DNA of 16,507 bases from Thiobacillus denitrificans (GTDB taxonomy: Bacteria > Pseudomonadota > Gammaproteobacteria > Burkholderiales > Thiobacillaceae): positions 9,812-26,318 of the forward strand of contig DILD01000069.1 of assembly GCA_002424845.1 (NCBI GenBank), written 5' to 3'. Under the pieces are notes generated by a model. That model worked only from the letters and a program-made list of their open reading frames with translations. It was not told the DNA's origin and ran no database searches. Position 1 is the stretch's first letter. Each line of letters starts with the position of its first letter. The translations under genes and the position numbers were made by a program. Positions 1-8,530 of this stretch are shown here, piece after piece.

Positions 1-239
1 TGGGCGGCATGGTGCAGCCGCTGCGTGGTTCCGACTCCATCATGTGGACCATCAAGTTCCGTAACGGCGTGCTGAAGCGTTTCAAGTTCCCGATCCGCAC
101 CACGCCCGAAGGCTCCATTGACTGCTACGGCGGCAAGCCCATGCCCAAGATGGCTGAGATCGAATCGACCGGTTCGTTCACCCGGGACATGATGGGCGGC
201 TACCGCGCCGGCAACCCCGCCGAACTGATCCGTAAGTAA
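1..239 (+). CDS. aprB: Adenylylsulfate (APS) reductase beta subunit, C-terminal end (partial)
   Basis: This is the last 78 codons of a gene that starts upstream of the window; the reading frame begins at base 3. The segment reads through a PLRGSDSIMWTIKFRNG stretch and a KRFKFPIRTTPEGSID stretch, which are typical of the C-terminal half of AprB. AprB is the iron-sulfur subunit that passes electrons to or from the FAD of AprA. In the family, the two [4Fe-4S] clusters are bound near the N-terminus (outside this window) and the C-terminal tail wraps around the alpha subunit, so no cluster cysteines are expected here. The stop lies 27 bases before aprA, and the order aprB-aprA is the usual one. 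In a sulfur oxidiser the enzyme is thought to run in the direction sulfite + AMP to APS, in the cytoplasm. Confidence 0.93.
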   Translation, partial: GGMVQPLRGSDSIMWTIKFRNGVLKRFKFPIRTTPEGSIDCYGGKPMPKMAEIESTGSFTRDMMGGYRAGNPAELIRK

Positions 240-266
240 TCCAGATTTAATTGAAAGAGGTGTGAA

Positions 267-2288
267 ATGGCTGGAGAATTTGGTAATCCCGAAGTTATCC
301 AGGAGGAAGTAGACATCCTCCTGATCGGCGGTGGCATGGCATGCTGCGGCGCCGGTTACGAAGTCATGCGCTGGGCCGATGCGGCCAAAGCCGAAATGGG
401 CATCGATCTGAAGATCAAGCTGGTCGACAAGGCCGCGATGGACCGTTCCGGCGCCGTGGCGCAGGGCCTGTCCGCGATCAATACCTACATCGGCTCGGAG
501 CAGGATCCCGCCGACTACGCCCGCATGGTCTCCAACGACCTGATGGGCATCACCCGTGATGACCTGGCCTACGACCTGGGCCGTAACGTGGACGATTCCG
601 TGCACCTGTTCGAAGAATGGGGTCTGCCGATCTGGAAAACCGACGAAAACGGCGAGCGTCATGACGGCGCCCAGGGTCTGCCCGCGCTGAAGGACGGCGG
701 CAAGCCCGTGCGTTCCGGCAAATGGCAGATCATGATCAACGGCGAATCCTACAAATGGATCGTTGCTGAAGCCACCAAAAAAGCGCTCGGCATGGATCGC
801 ATCGAAGAGCGCATCTTCATCGTCAAGCTGGTCAACGACAAGAACGACCCCAACCGCATCGCCGGTGCAGTCGGCTTCTCGACCCGCGACCACAAGGTTG
901 TCGTGTACAAGGCCAAGGCCATTCTGCTGGCTGCCGGCGGTTGCGTGAACATCTTCCGTCCGCGTTCGGTTGGTGAAGGTACCGGCCGCGCCTGGTACCC
1001 GGTGTGGAACGCAGGTTCGACCTACGCGATGGCTGCCGAAGCCGGCGCCGAGCTGACCATGATGGAAAACCGCTTCGTGCCCGCCCGCTTCAAGGACGGT
1101 TACGGCCCGGTCGGCGCATGGTTCCTGCTGTTCAAAGCGCAAGCTGTGAACGCCTACGGCGAAGTCTACATGGTGAAAAACAAGGAACTGCTGAACGACT
1201 ACCCCCCCTACGGGCAGGCAGCCGTTCCCGCATCGTGTCTGCGTAACCACCTGATGCTGAAGGAAATGCAGGAAGGCCGCGGCCCCATCTACATGGACAC
1301 CGTGACCGCGCTGGCCAAACTGCGCGAGACCCTGACCCCGCGCGAAGTGAAGCACCTGGAGGCTGAAGCCTGGGAAGACTTCCTCGATATGTGCGTCGGC
1401 CAGTGCGGCATCTGGGTGGGCGAGAACATCGAGCCGGAGAAGAAAAACTCTGAACTGATGCCGACCGAGCCCTACCTGCTGGGTTCGCACTCCGGCTGCT
1501 GCGGCATCTGGGTGTCGGGTCCGACCGATGTGGGCGCGCCGACCGACGAAGCGCACGCCGACGCAGGCAAGATCCCGGCTCACCTGCCCAAGGGCTGGAA
1601 CTGGGGCTACCGCTCGATGACCACGGTCAAGGGTCTGTTCACCGCCGGCGACGGCGTGGGCGCATCCGGCCACAAGTTCTCCTCCGGCTCGCATGCCGAA
1701 GGCCGCATGTGCGCCAAGTCCATGGTCAAGTACTGCATCGACAACAAGGACATGAAGCCAGAACTCGACACCCCCGTCGAGCAACTGGTGGAAGATATCT
1801 ACAAGCCGGTGCGCACTTTCCTGGAATTCAAGGACTACACCACGGCGATCGACGTCAACCCCAACTACATCACGCCCAAGATGCTGCAGTTCCGTCTGCA
1901 GAAGATCATGGACGAGTATGTTGCCGGTGTCGCGACCTACTATAAAACCAATGCCAACATGCTGGCCGTGGCTGAAGACAAGCTCGGCATGCTGAAGGAA
2001 GACGCAGAGAAGATGCGTGCGAAGGACCTGCACGAACTGCTGCGCGCGTGGGAAAACTACCACCGCATCCTGACGGCCGAAGCCCACATGAAGCACATCC
2101 AGTTCCGTGAAGAAAGCCGTTACCCCGGCTTCTACTACCGCATGGACAAGAACTTTGTCGATGAGGAAAACTGGCATTGCTTCGTGAACTCGGTGTACGA
2201 CAAGAACTCCAAACAGTGGAACTGCTTCAAGCGCGCCCACGTGGATCTGGTCGACAAGTCCAAGCTGTTCAAGCCCGCTGCCCACTAA
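267..2288 (+). CDS. aprA: Adenylylsulfate (APS) reductase alpha subunit
   Basis: A complete 673-residue AprA, the FAD-binding catalytic subunit. The N-terminal dinucleotide-binding motif is visible at about residues 18-32 (LLIGGGMACCGAG). The conserved stretch FRPRSVGEGTGRAWYPVWNAG runs from about residue 230. The GSHSGCCGIW motif carries His408, which I take to match the active-site histidine of the family (by memory of the Archaeoglobus enzyme, not by alignment). A second FAD-contacting region, FTAGDGVGASGHKFSSGSHAEG, lies near residues 455-480. The length is at the long end for the family. The ATG is preceded by an AGAGGTG ribosome-binding site, and the gene follows aprB by 27 bases. In sulfur oxidisers AprBA converts sulfite and AMP to APS, which ATP sulfurylase or APAT then turns into sulfate. 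A membrane partner (AprM or QmoABC) is not in this window and may lie upstream. A strong terminator follows 22 bases after the stop. Confidence 0.97.
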   Translation: MAGEFGNPEVIQEEVDILLIGGGMACCGAGYEVMRWADAAKAEMGIDLKIKLVDKAAMDRSGAVAQGLSAINTYIGSEQDPADYARMVSNDLMGITRDDLAYDLGRNVDDSVHLFEEWGLPIWKTDENGERHDGAQGLPALKDGGKPVRSGKWQIMINGESYKWIVAEATKKALGMDRIEERIFIVKLVNDKNDPNRIAGAVGFSTRDHKVVVYKAKAILLAAGGCVNIFRPRSVGEGTGRAWYPVWNAGSTYAMAAEAGAELTMMENRFVPARFKDGYGPVGAWFLLFKAQAVNAYGEVYMVKNKELLNDYPPYGQAAVPASCLRNHLMLKEMQEGRGPIYMDTVTALAKLRETLTPREVKHLEAEAWEDFLDMCVGQCGIWVGENIEPEKKNSELMPTEPYLLGSHSGCCGIWVSGPTDVGAPTDEAHADAGKIPAHLPKGWNWGYRSMTTVKGLFTAGDGVGASGHKFSSGSHAEGRMCAKSMVKYCIDNKDMKPELDTPVEQLVEDIYKPVRTFLEFKDYTTAIDVNPNYITPKMLQFRLQKIMDEYVAGVATYYKTNANMLAVAEDKLGMLKEDAEKMRAKDLHELLRAWENYHRILTAEAHMKHIQFREESRYPGFYYRMDKNFVDEENWHCFVNSVYDKNSKQWNCFKRAHVDLVDKSKLFKPAAH

Positions 2289-2310
2289 TTCATCAGTGAA
2301 GCAGTAAACT

Positions 2311-2339
2311 CCGGGCGCCTCAGGGCGCCCGGTTTTTTT
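2311..2339 (+). terminator. Intrinsic terminator of aprBA
   Basis: A perfect 9-bp GC-rich stem (2311-2319 with 2324-2332), a 4-base loop (TCAG) and a run of seven T at 2333-2339. It begins 22 bases after the aprA stop. It should end most aprBA transcripts here, so the following YkgJ/ATPase/VWA genes probably need their own promoter or limited read-through. Confidence 0.93.
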
Positions 2340-2467
2340 CCGGTTTCAATAACAGCAAGGCAAACAAGGATGTTCAGCATCCAGTCGAAAGCGCGTACCC
2401 TACGCACTCACGACTGTGTGTTGATTGATTTTTGAAGTGAAGGGGCCCAGCCCCAAGAGGTTGAACC
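2340..2467 (+). promoter_or_regulatory. Leader region of the YkgJ-DUF4124-ATPase-VWA gene run
   Basis: This 128-base gap between the aprBA terminator and the next gene must hold any promoter for the five-gene run, but I find no convincing -35/-10 pair. It contains a short GC hairpin (GGGGC 2442-2446, loop CCA, GCCCC 2450-2454) that ends directly before the AAGAGG ribosome-binding site at 2455-2460. The hairpin could affect translation start; this is inference. Confidence 0.35.
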
Positions 2468-3379
2468 ATGAATGAAGCTGAATTTAAAGACATGATCGAA
2501 GACTCCCCTTTTGGGGGCAGCCCGGTCAAACCCATCATGCTGGCAGAGAACGCGCAATTGCAGTTCCGTTGCCACCGCAACGTCAAATGCTGGAACGCCT
2601 GCTGCAGCAATATCGACATTCCGCTGACGCCTTACGACGTTCTGCGTCTGAAGAAACGCCTGGATATGTCGTCAGGCGAATTCCTCAAGCAGTATTCGGT
2701 GCCGTTCGAAATGGACAAGGATGGCATGCCCGGCATCAAGCTGAACCCGGTCGAAGGTGGCACCGCCTGCCAGTTCATGACGCCCGAAGGCTGCGGTGTC
2801 TACGAGGACCGACCCACTGCCTGCCGCTACTACCCGGTCGCCCTGCTGACCATGCGCCGCTCCGACGAATACGTCGATCGCAGCGCCTACGCCATGGTCA
2901 AGGAAGCCCATTGTCTCGGCCATTTCGAAGACAAGACCCAGACTATCGAAGAATACCGCCGCGACCAGGGCGTTGAAGAATACGACCAGAAGGCGCACGC
3001 CTGGCGGCAACTGGTGGTCAAGCGCAAATCGGCCGGCCCGGCCATCGGCAAGCCGACGCCGGTTTCCAACCAGTTGTTCTTCATGGCAAGCTACGATGTC
3101 GACCGCTTCCGCGCCTTCATCATGAGTCCGAGCTTCAACGACACTTACGATATCCCGGTCGAGGTCATGGCGACGCTGATCGCCGACGACGAAGCCCTGC
3201 TCGACTTTGGCCTGAATTTCCTGCGCCATGCCCTGTTCGGGGAAAAATTCGTCGAAGAACGGCCTGACGCCTACGAGAAACGCCTGGCGCGGCGCCGTGC
3301 CTTGGCCGAGCAGGAAAATGAGACCGAATTCCAGAAAAAAATGGACCTGGAAGACGACAAATACTCGGGCGAGCACTGA
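2468..3379 (+). CDS. YkgJ-family cysteine-cluster protein (putative zinc/iron-chelating domain)
   Basis: A 303-residue protein with eight cysteines in its first 150 residues: Cys35, 41, 45, 46, 101, 109, 119 and 149. The pattern is a CWNACC motif, then CQF...GCGVYEDRPTACRYYP. The CxxxCC plus C..Y..RP..CR.YP arrangement is the signature of the YkgJ/UPF0153 family, annotated as zinc- or iron-chelating; the biochemical role is not known. No signal peptide or membrane segment is visible, so it is probably cytoplasmic. The C-terminal half (from about residue 190) has no motif I recognise and ends in a charged tail rich in Glu, Lys and Asp. The ATG has an AAGAGG ribosome-binding site 7 bases upstream. 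It is the first gene after the aprBA terminator, and the next gene starts 4 bases after its stop. A role with APS reductase or with the ATPase/VWA pair is only suggested by position. Confidence 0.85.
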   Translation: MNEAEFKDMIEDSPFGGSPVKPIMLAENAQLQFRCHRNVKCWNACCSNIDIPLTPYDVLRLKKRLDMSSGEFLKQYSVPFEMDKDGMPGIKLNPVEGGTACQFMTPEGCGVYEDRPTACRYYPVALLTMRRSDEYVDRSAYAMVKEAHCLGHFEDKTQTIEEYRRDQGVEEYDQKAHAWRQLVVKRKSAGPAIGKPTPVSNQLFFMASYDVDRFRAFIMSPSFNDTYDIPVEVMATLIADDEALLDFGLNFLRHALFGEKFVEERPDAYEKRLARRRALAEQENETEFQKKMDLEDDKYSGEH

Positions 3380-3383
3380 TCCC

Positions 3384-3857
3384 ATGCGTTTGTTTGCACT
3401 TGTTCTGATCGCGTTGCCGGGACTGCTCCCGACCATGGCCTCGGCGCAGGCGACGCTCAACAAGTGCATCAACGCACAGGGCGGGATTACCTATTCCAAT
3501 CTGCCCTGCCGCGATGCGCAGGAAGTACGCAAGGTGGAAATCGACCCGGCGCCCTCTCCCGCTCCGCAACAAGTCCAGCCAGCCCCGACCCAGCTTCCGC
3601 CGGCCCAGCCAGTCGCCCCCAAGGCAGTGAGCCTCAATGAGCCGGGCACCATTCGTGTCAAAACATCGCACACCACCGGCAAACCCGGAGCGCCAGTCTC
3701 ATCGAGTCAGTGCGACATCCTGACGGGAAAACTGGGGCGCGTGTTCGACAAAATGGATGCTGCGCGTCGCAATGGCTATACGCAGCAGCAAATGAATGGA
3801 TGGAACGCGGATATCAAGGAACTTGAACACAAGAAACAGCAATCCGGCTGTTTCTGA
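3384..3857 (+). CDS. Exported DUF4124-domain protein
   Basis: A 157-residue protein of unknown function. It begins with a clear Sec signal peptide (MRLFALVLIALPGLLPTMASA, cleavage expected near residue 21), so the mature protein is probably periplasmic. The mature N-terminus carries a DUF4124-like segment (LNKCINAQGGITYSNLPCRD) with two cysteines that could form a disulfide. A proline- and glutamine-rich linker follows (about residues 53-75), then a short helical C-terminal part with a further two cysteines. I chose the ATG at 3384 because it lies 4 bases after the preceding stop and begins the signal peptide; the frame is open further upstream but that part overlaps the YkgJ gene. The next gene starts 15 bases downstream. 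It is an odd exported member in a run of otherwise cytoplasmic proteins. Confidence 0.8.
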   Translation: MRLFALVLIALPGLLPTMASAQATLNKCINAQGGITYSNLPCRDAQEVRKVEIDPAPSPAPQQVQPAPTQLPPAQPVAPKAVSLNEPGTIRVKTSHTTGKPGAPVSSSQCDILTGKLGRVFDKMDAARRNGYTQQQMNGWNADIKELEHKKQQSGCF

Positions 3858-3872
3858 GTCTCACCGATCATC

Positions 3873-4685
<813 letters not shown>

Positions 4686-4705
4686 TCGACTGCACGGGGA
4701 CTCTC

Positions 4706-6826
4706 ATGGCTCAGTCACCCCTCAGCGCAGAACATATCGAAGCTCAATTGCACGTCTGGCTGGATACCGAGTTCACGTTCTACAAGGTTGAGCGGGTGGC
4801 AGCTGAACTTGCCAGGCTGGAACGGGATCATCAGGATTTCATCCTCGGCTGGATTCGCCGCATTGCCTCCACGCATATCACCCTGGCCTGGCAGTTTGGG
4901 CAGCGTGCGCCGGCGCTGTTGATGCGCATGGAACGACGCCTGCTTGAAGCCTGGGCCGTGCATACCTGCGACACTTTCGATCGGAGTGGCCTGCAAAGCG
5001 CGCTACGCGTGATGGAGCAGGCTGACAACTTCGATGAGAACAAGCGGCGCAACGATGCGACCGGGGTGCTGTTCGAGGAAGTCTCCCCCGTTCTCGGCAA
5101 CTTCATCTGCGGCCTGTCCGGGCGTCGCTTGCGACTGGAGGAAGGCGACGGCGCCTGGACAGACGGAGAGCGGCTGGTTCTGCCGCCGTTGATCGCGGCG
5201 CTACCGGGTGAAACCGACAATTTCAAGCTCGCCAAGGTAATGGTGACCTTGTTGTGGGCGCAAACCCGATTTGGCACCCTGCGCATCGATTTCGCTGCGA
5301 TCGGGGCACGCTACGAAGATCCTGAGCGTGCGCTAACGCGCCTGCTCGCGCTGGAAACCCTGCGTCTCACCGCACACATTGCACAGGAATTGCCGGGGCT
5401 GCATCGTGAGATGCTGCGCTTGCGCGCCCTGCTGGATCCGCCCCTGCCGCCAGACTGGCAGGCGTTCGCCACGCAGTTGGCAACGCCCGGCACCCCGCTC
5501 GAAGCCAGTCTCAGCCTGCTTGATGATGCATATGCCCTGGACAGTTGTCCCAGCTGGTCCGATCAAGGCGTCATTCGTCCCGATGCGATAGCCAGCGCGC
5601 GCGCGGCCCGGCTCGAAAAAGAAAAAGCACGGCTACGCATCAAGCTGGCCGAATTGCTGAAAGAGCAGCCACCCGACAATCTGACGACGACACAGGACAC
5701 GTCAGACAAGCCCAGGATCGAGGCAACCGCACAGGACGAAAACGGCAAGCTCGATTTCGAGATCACCCTTGATGGCGCACCGCTGGCACCACCCGATGAC
5801 GTCAAACAACTGCTGATGTCGATCTATCTCGATTTTGGAGAAATTCCGCCGGAATACCTGACGCCCGCCGGCGACGGCGAATATGACCCCAAACAGGTAT
5901 TTGACCAGCCGGAGGATCCGGATGCCGTCTGGCATGGCACGTACCATGAAAAAGGTGCCGAGCTTTTCCCGGAATGGGATCACGGCCGACAGCATTACCG
6001 CAAGAACTGGTGTGTGATGCGCGAGAAGGCCGTAGCACCGGTATACGACCGCTTTGTCGAGGACACGCTGCTTAAATACCAAGGCGTAGTCAAGCAGCTG
6101 CGCCTGAAATTCGAAGCCTTGCGTGATGAAAACCGTATCGAAAAACGCCAGACCCAGGGCGACGAAATTGATCTCGACGCATTGATCGAAGCACTTGCAG
6201 AGGCCAGGGACGGACGCGAAATGAGCGACCGCCTGTTTGTGCATCAGCACCGGACCGAGCGCAATATTGCCGTCGCTTTTCTGGTCGACATGAGCGGATC
6301 GACCAAAGGCTGGATCAACGAGGCCGAGCGCGAAGCCCTGGTTCTGTTATGCGAAGCGTTGGAATTGCTGGGTGACCGCTACGCAATTTACGGATTTTCC
6401 GGAACGACCCGGAAACGCTGCGAGCTGTTTCGCATCAAAACGTTTGACGATGCCTATGATGCCGATGTCAAAGCACGCATTGCCGGTATCCGGCCCCAGG
6501 AATACACGCGCATGGGCTTTGCGCTACGCCACATGACCAAACTGTTGAACAGGGTGGAAGCAAAAACCCGCGTGCTGGTGACCCTTTCTGACGGTCGCCC
6601 CGATGATTATTTTGATGTCTACCATGGCCAATATGGCATCGAGGACACGCGCATGGCCCTGCTGGAAGCCAGCCGAACCGGCATTCATCCGTTCTGCATC
6701 ACGCTCGATCGCGAAGCGCGCGATTACCTGCCGCACATGTATGGCTCCGCACGTTACGTCATCCTGGATGACGTGCAACAATTACCGCTGAAAGTCACCG
6801 ATATTTACCGACGCATCACGACATGA
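4706..6826 (+). CDS. VWA-domain protein, CbbO/NorD type (partner of the AAA+ ATPase)
   Basis: A 706-residue cytoplasmic protein with a large helical N-terminal part of no motif I recognise, an acidic and charged middle (about residues 330-500), and a C-terminal von Willebrand A domain (about 520-700). The metal-ion-dependent adhesion site is complete: Asp528-x-Ser530-x-Ser532 (DMSGS), Thr601 (YTRMG) and Asp629 (SDGRPDD). The C-terminal YGIEDTRMALLEASRTGIHPF and DYLPHMYG segments are typical of NorD/CbbO proteins. In CbbO the MIDAS mediates docking of the activase to Rubisco. Here no Rubisco or nor genes are nearby, so target assignment is open. The ATG has a GGGGA ribosome-binding site 6 bases upstream. 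Its stop overlaps the next gene by 4 bases (ATGA), which indicates translational coupling. Confidence 0.88.
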   Translation: MAQSPLSAEHIEAQLHVWLDTEFTFYKVERVAAELARLERDHQDFILGWIRRIASTHITLAWQFGQRAPALLMRMERRLLEAWAVHTCDTFDRSGLQSALRVMEQADNFDENKRRNDATGVLFEEVSPVLGNFICGLSGRRLRLEEGDGAWTDGERLVLPPLIAALPGETDNFKLAKVMVTLLWAQTRFGTLRIDFAAIGARYEDPERALTRLLALETLRLTAHIAQELPGLHREMLRLRALLDPPLPPDWQAFATQLATPGTPLEASLSLLDDAYALDSCPSWSDQGVIRPDAIASARAARLEKEKARLRIKLAELLKEQPPDNLTTTQDTSDKPRIEATAQDENGKLDFEITLDGAPLAPPDDVKQLLMSIYLDFGEIPPEYLTPAGDGEYDPKQVFDQPEDPDAVWHGTYHEKGAELFPEWDHGRQHYRKNWCVMREKAVAPVYDRFVEDTLLKYQGVVKQLRLKFEALRDENRIEKRQTQGDEIDLDALIEALAEARDGREMSDRLFVHQHRTERNIAVAFLVDMSGSTKGWINEAEREALVLLCEALELLGDRYAIYGFSGTTRKRCELFRIKTFDDAYDADVKARIAGIRPQEYTRMGFALRHMTKLLNRVEAKTRVLVTLSDGRPDDYFDVYHGQYGIEDTRMALLEASRTGIHPFCITLDREARDYLPHMYGSARYVILDDVQQLPLKVTDIYRRITT

Positions 6827-7101
6827 CCCTGAACGAACTGAAGGTTGGACTTTTCTACAGCAATGGCGCCTACGGCCGCACTTGGGGCGTGCGCCAGTTG
6901 TCCGAGATTTCTACGGACACAGAGACCGGCGAGAGGATAGTCCACTTCAAGGGAATTGCAGGAACCTGCCGCCGCAAAAAAGGCCACTGCAGCCCAGTGG
7001 AATTTGCCCGCTGGGCCAAGTATCTGGTTGCACTGCAGGAAAACGACTGGAAACGGATCGGTGGCGACGCACCTTCATCCATTGAGTCTGATGAAATCTA
7101 A
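6823..7101 (+). CDS. Small protein of unknown function, coupled to the VWA gene
   Basis: A 92-residue protein I do not recognise. It starts inside the stop of the VWA gene (ATGA overlap at 6823-6826), so it is very likely translated by coupling and part of the same operon. It is soluble, with no signal peptide or membrane segment. It contains a compact basic cysteine pair (Cys49 and Cys56 in TCRRKKGHC) followed by an amphipathic segment with four tryptophan/tyrosine residues (FARWAKYLVALQENDW). Its stop overlaps the obgE stop on the other strand by 4 bases. It may be an accessory factor of the ATPase/VWA pair, but that rests only on position. Confidence 0.72.
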   Translation: MTLNELKVGLFYSNGAYGRTWGVRQLSEISTDTETGERIVHFKGIAGTCRRKKGHCSPVEFARWAKYLVALQENDWKRIGGDAPSSIESDEI

Positions 7102-8159
7102 TCGGCGGTAGGCAAGTCCACTTCAGGCTCATCCTCAAGCTGCACAGCTTCTTGCGTGCCAAGATAATCCATCACCGCATAGGTCAGCGCAGTGCAACCG
7201 GTACCGTCCAGCGCTGAAATCACGAACACCGGCCCGGTCCACTCGTAGTCCGCCACAAACTTGGCCACCACAGCCTCGCGTTCGGCCTCGTCCACCATGT
7301 CGATCTTGTTCAGCACCAGCCAGCGCGTCTTGTCATAAAGTTTCTGGTCGTACTTGCGCAGTTCCTCAACGATGGCGCGCGCCTCATGTACCGGGTCGCC
7401 GTCCTCCCAGCGCGGCGAAATGTCGACCAGATGCAGCAGCACCCGAGTGCGCTGCAAATGGCGCAGGAACTGGTGGCCAAGGCCCGCACCTTCGGCGGCG
7501 CCCTCGATCAGTCCCGGAATGTCGGCGATGACAAAACTGCGTTCGCTGTCCACCCGCACCACACCCAGGTTGGGCGCCAGCGTGGTGAACGGATAGTCGG
7601 CCACCTTGGGGCGCGCCGCCGACACGGCACGGATGAAGGTCGACTTGCCCGCATTGGGCATGCCCAGCAGGCCAACGTCGGCCAGCACCTTCAGTTCCAT
7701 CTCCAGTTCCCATTCCTCGCCCGGTTCGCCCAGCGTGTGCTGGCGCGGCGCGCGGTTGGTGCTGGATTTGAAATGCAGGTTGCCCAGCCCGCCCCTGCCG
7801 CCCTTGGCCAGGCAAACCGTCTGCCCGTCCACCGCCAGATCGGCGACCACTTCACCGCTGTTGATGTCGGTGAACGCCGTGCCCACCGGCACGCGGACAA
7901 CGAGGTCCTCGCCACCCTTGCCATAGCACTGCGCGCCACGCCCGTTTTCGCCTTTTTGCGCCTTGAAGATGCGCTTGAAGCGAAACTCGACCAGGGTATT
8001 GATGTTGCGGTCGGCCACCGCGATTACACTTCCGCCGCGACCGCCATCGCCCCCATCTGGACCGCCAAATGGAATGTTTTTCTCACGGCGGAACGAAGCG
8101 CTGCCATCTCCGCCGTTGCCAGCGATGACCTGAATTTTGGCTTCGTCGATAAATTTCAT
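7098..8159 (-). CDS. obgE: Obg-family GTPase (ribosome assembly)
   Basis: A 353-residue Obg/CgtA GTPase, which acts in 50S subunit assembly and stress response. The N-terminal Obg fold (residues 1-158) contains the glycine-rich runs (GGDGGRGGS). The G domain shows the P-loop GMPNAGKST (about 165-173), switch II DIPGLIEGAAEGAG, the NKIDM guanine-specificity motif and ISALDGTG. The C-terminal tail is short and acidic, which varies in the family. It starts at ATG 8159 and lies downstream of rplU-rpmA in the conserved bacterial order. An intrinsic terminator sits between rpmA and obgE, so obgE may depend on read-through; I see no clear promoter of its own. The gene converges on the small gene at 6823-7101, sharing 4 bases at the stops. 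Confidence 0.97.
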   Translation of the reverse strand: MKFIDEAKIQVIAGNGGDGSASFRREKNIPFGGPDGGDGGRGGSVIAVADRNINTLVEFRFKRIFKAQKGENGRGAQCYGKGGEDLVVRVPVGTAFTDINSGEVVADLAVDGQTVCLAKGGRGGLGNLHFKSSTNRAPRQHTLGEPGEEWELEMELKVLADVGLLGMPNAGKSTFIRAVSAARPKVADYPFTTLAPNLGVVRVDSERSFVIADIPGLIEGAAEGAGLGHQFLRHLQRTRVLLHLVDISPRWEDGDPVHEARAIVEELRKYDQKLYDKTRWLVLNKIDMVDEAEREAVVAKFVADYEWTGPVFVISALDGTGCTALTYAVMDYLGTQEAVQLEDEPEVDLPTAD

Positions 8160-8191
8160 ATTGGAGATAGCCTAATTAATTCTGCACAAAC

Positions 8192-8222
8192 AAAAAAGCC
8201 CCATCCGGCGGACAGGGCTTTC
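8192..8222 (-). terminator. Intrinsic terminator after rpmA
   Basis: Read on the minus strand, AAAGCCC (8221-8215) pairs with GGGCTTT (8201-8195), and the sequence runs into a T tract at 8197-8192. It lies 33 bases after the rpmA stop and before obgE, so it would limit obgE expression relative to the two ribosomal protein genes. Confidence 0.75.
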
Positions 8223-8254
8223 TGGCGAACGAGTCGGACTCAGCTCAAATCGAA

Positions 8255-8518
8255 TCAGGCCGCAACCGGCTCAATGCGAACCATCCTGCGACGGGCCGCG
8301 CCCTTGATCTCGAACTTGACCGTGCCATCCGCCTTGGCAAACAGCGTGTGGTCCTTGCCGATGCCGACGTTATCGCCCGGATGAAACTGGGTGCCACGCT
8401 GACGCACGATGATGTTGCCAGCCAGAACCAGCTCGCCGCCATAGCGCTTCACGCCAAGACGTTTCGACTCTGAATCGCGACCGTTACGCGAACTGCCGCC
8501 TGCTTTCTTGTGTGCCAT
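8255..8518 (-). CDS. rpmA: Large ribosomal subunit protein bL27
   Basis: An 87-residue bL27 with the expected N-terminus MAHKKAGGSSRNGRDS, whose glycine- and lysine-rich tail reaches the peptidyl-transferase centre. The conserved LGVKRYGGE, GNIIVRQRGTQFHPG and VGIGKDHTLFA segments follow. There is no N-terminal extension of the kind that is cleaved in Firmicutes. A GGAGC ribosome-binding site precedes the ATG, and the gene starts 12 bases after rplU. Confidence 0.98.
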   Translation of the reverse strand: MAHKKAGGSSRNGRDSESKRLGVKRYGGELVLAGNIIVRQRGTQFHPGDNVGIGKDHTLFAKADGTVKFEIKGAARRRMVRIEPVAA

Positions 8519-8530
8519 GGTATGTGCTCC

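Noticed and set aside
2672..3472. Long open frame of 266 codons on the minus strand opposite the YkgJ gene
   Set aside because: It is antisense to a gene with clear family motifs and has no recognisable protein features; such frames are common in GC-rich DNA.
7386..8384. Open frame of 332 codons on the plus strand opposite obgE
   Set aside because: It is the antisense shadow of obgE, runs past the terminator into rpmA, and has no motif of its own.
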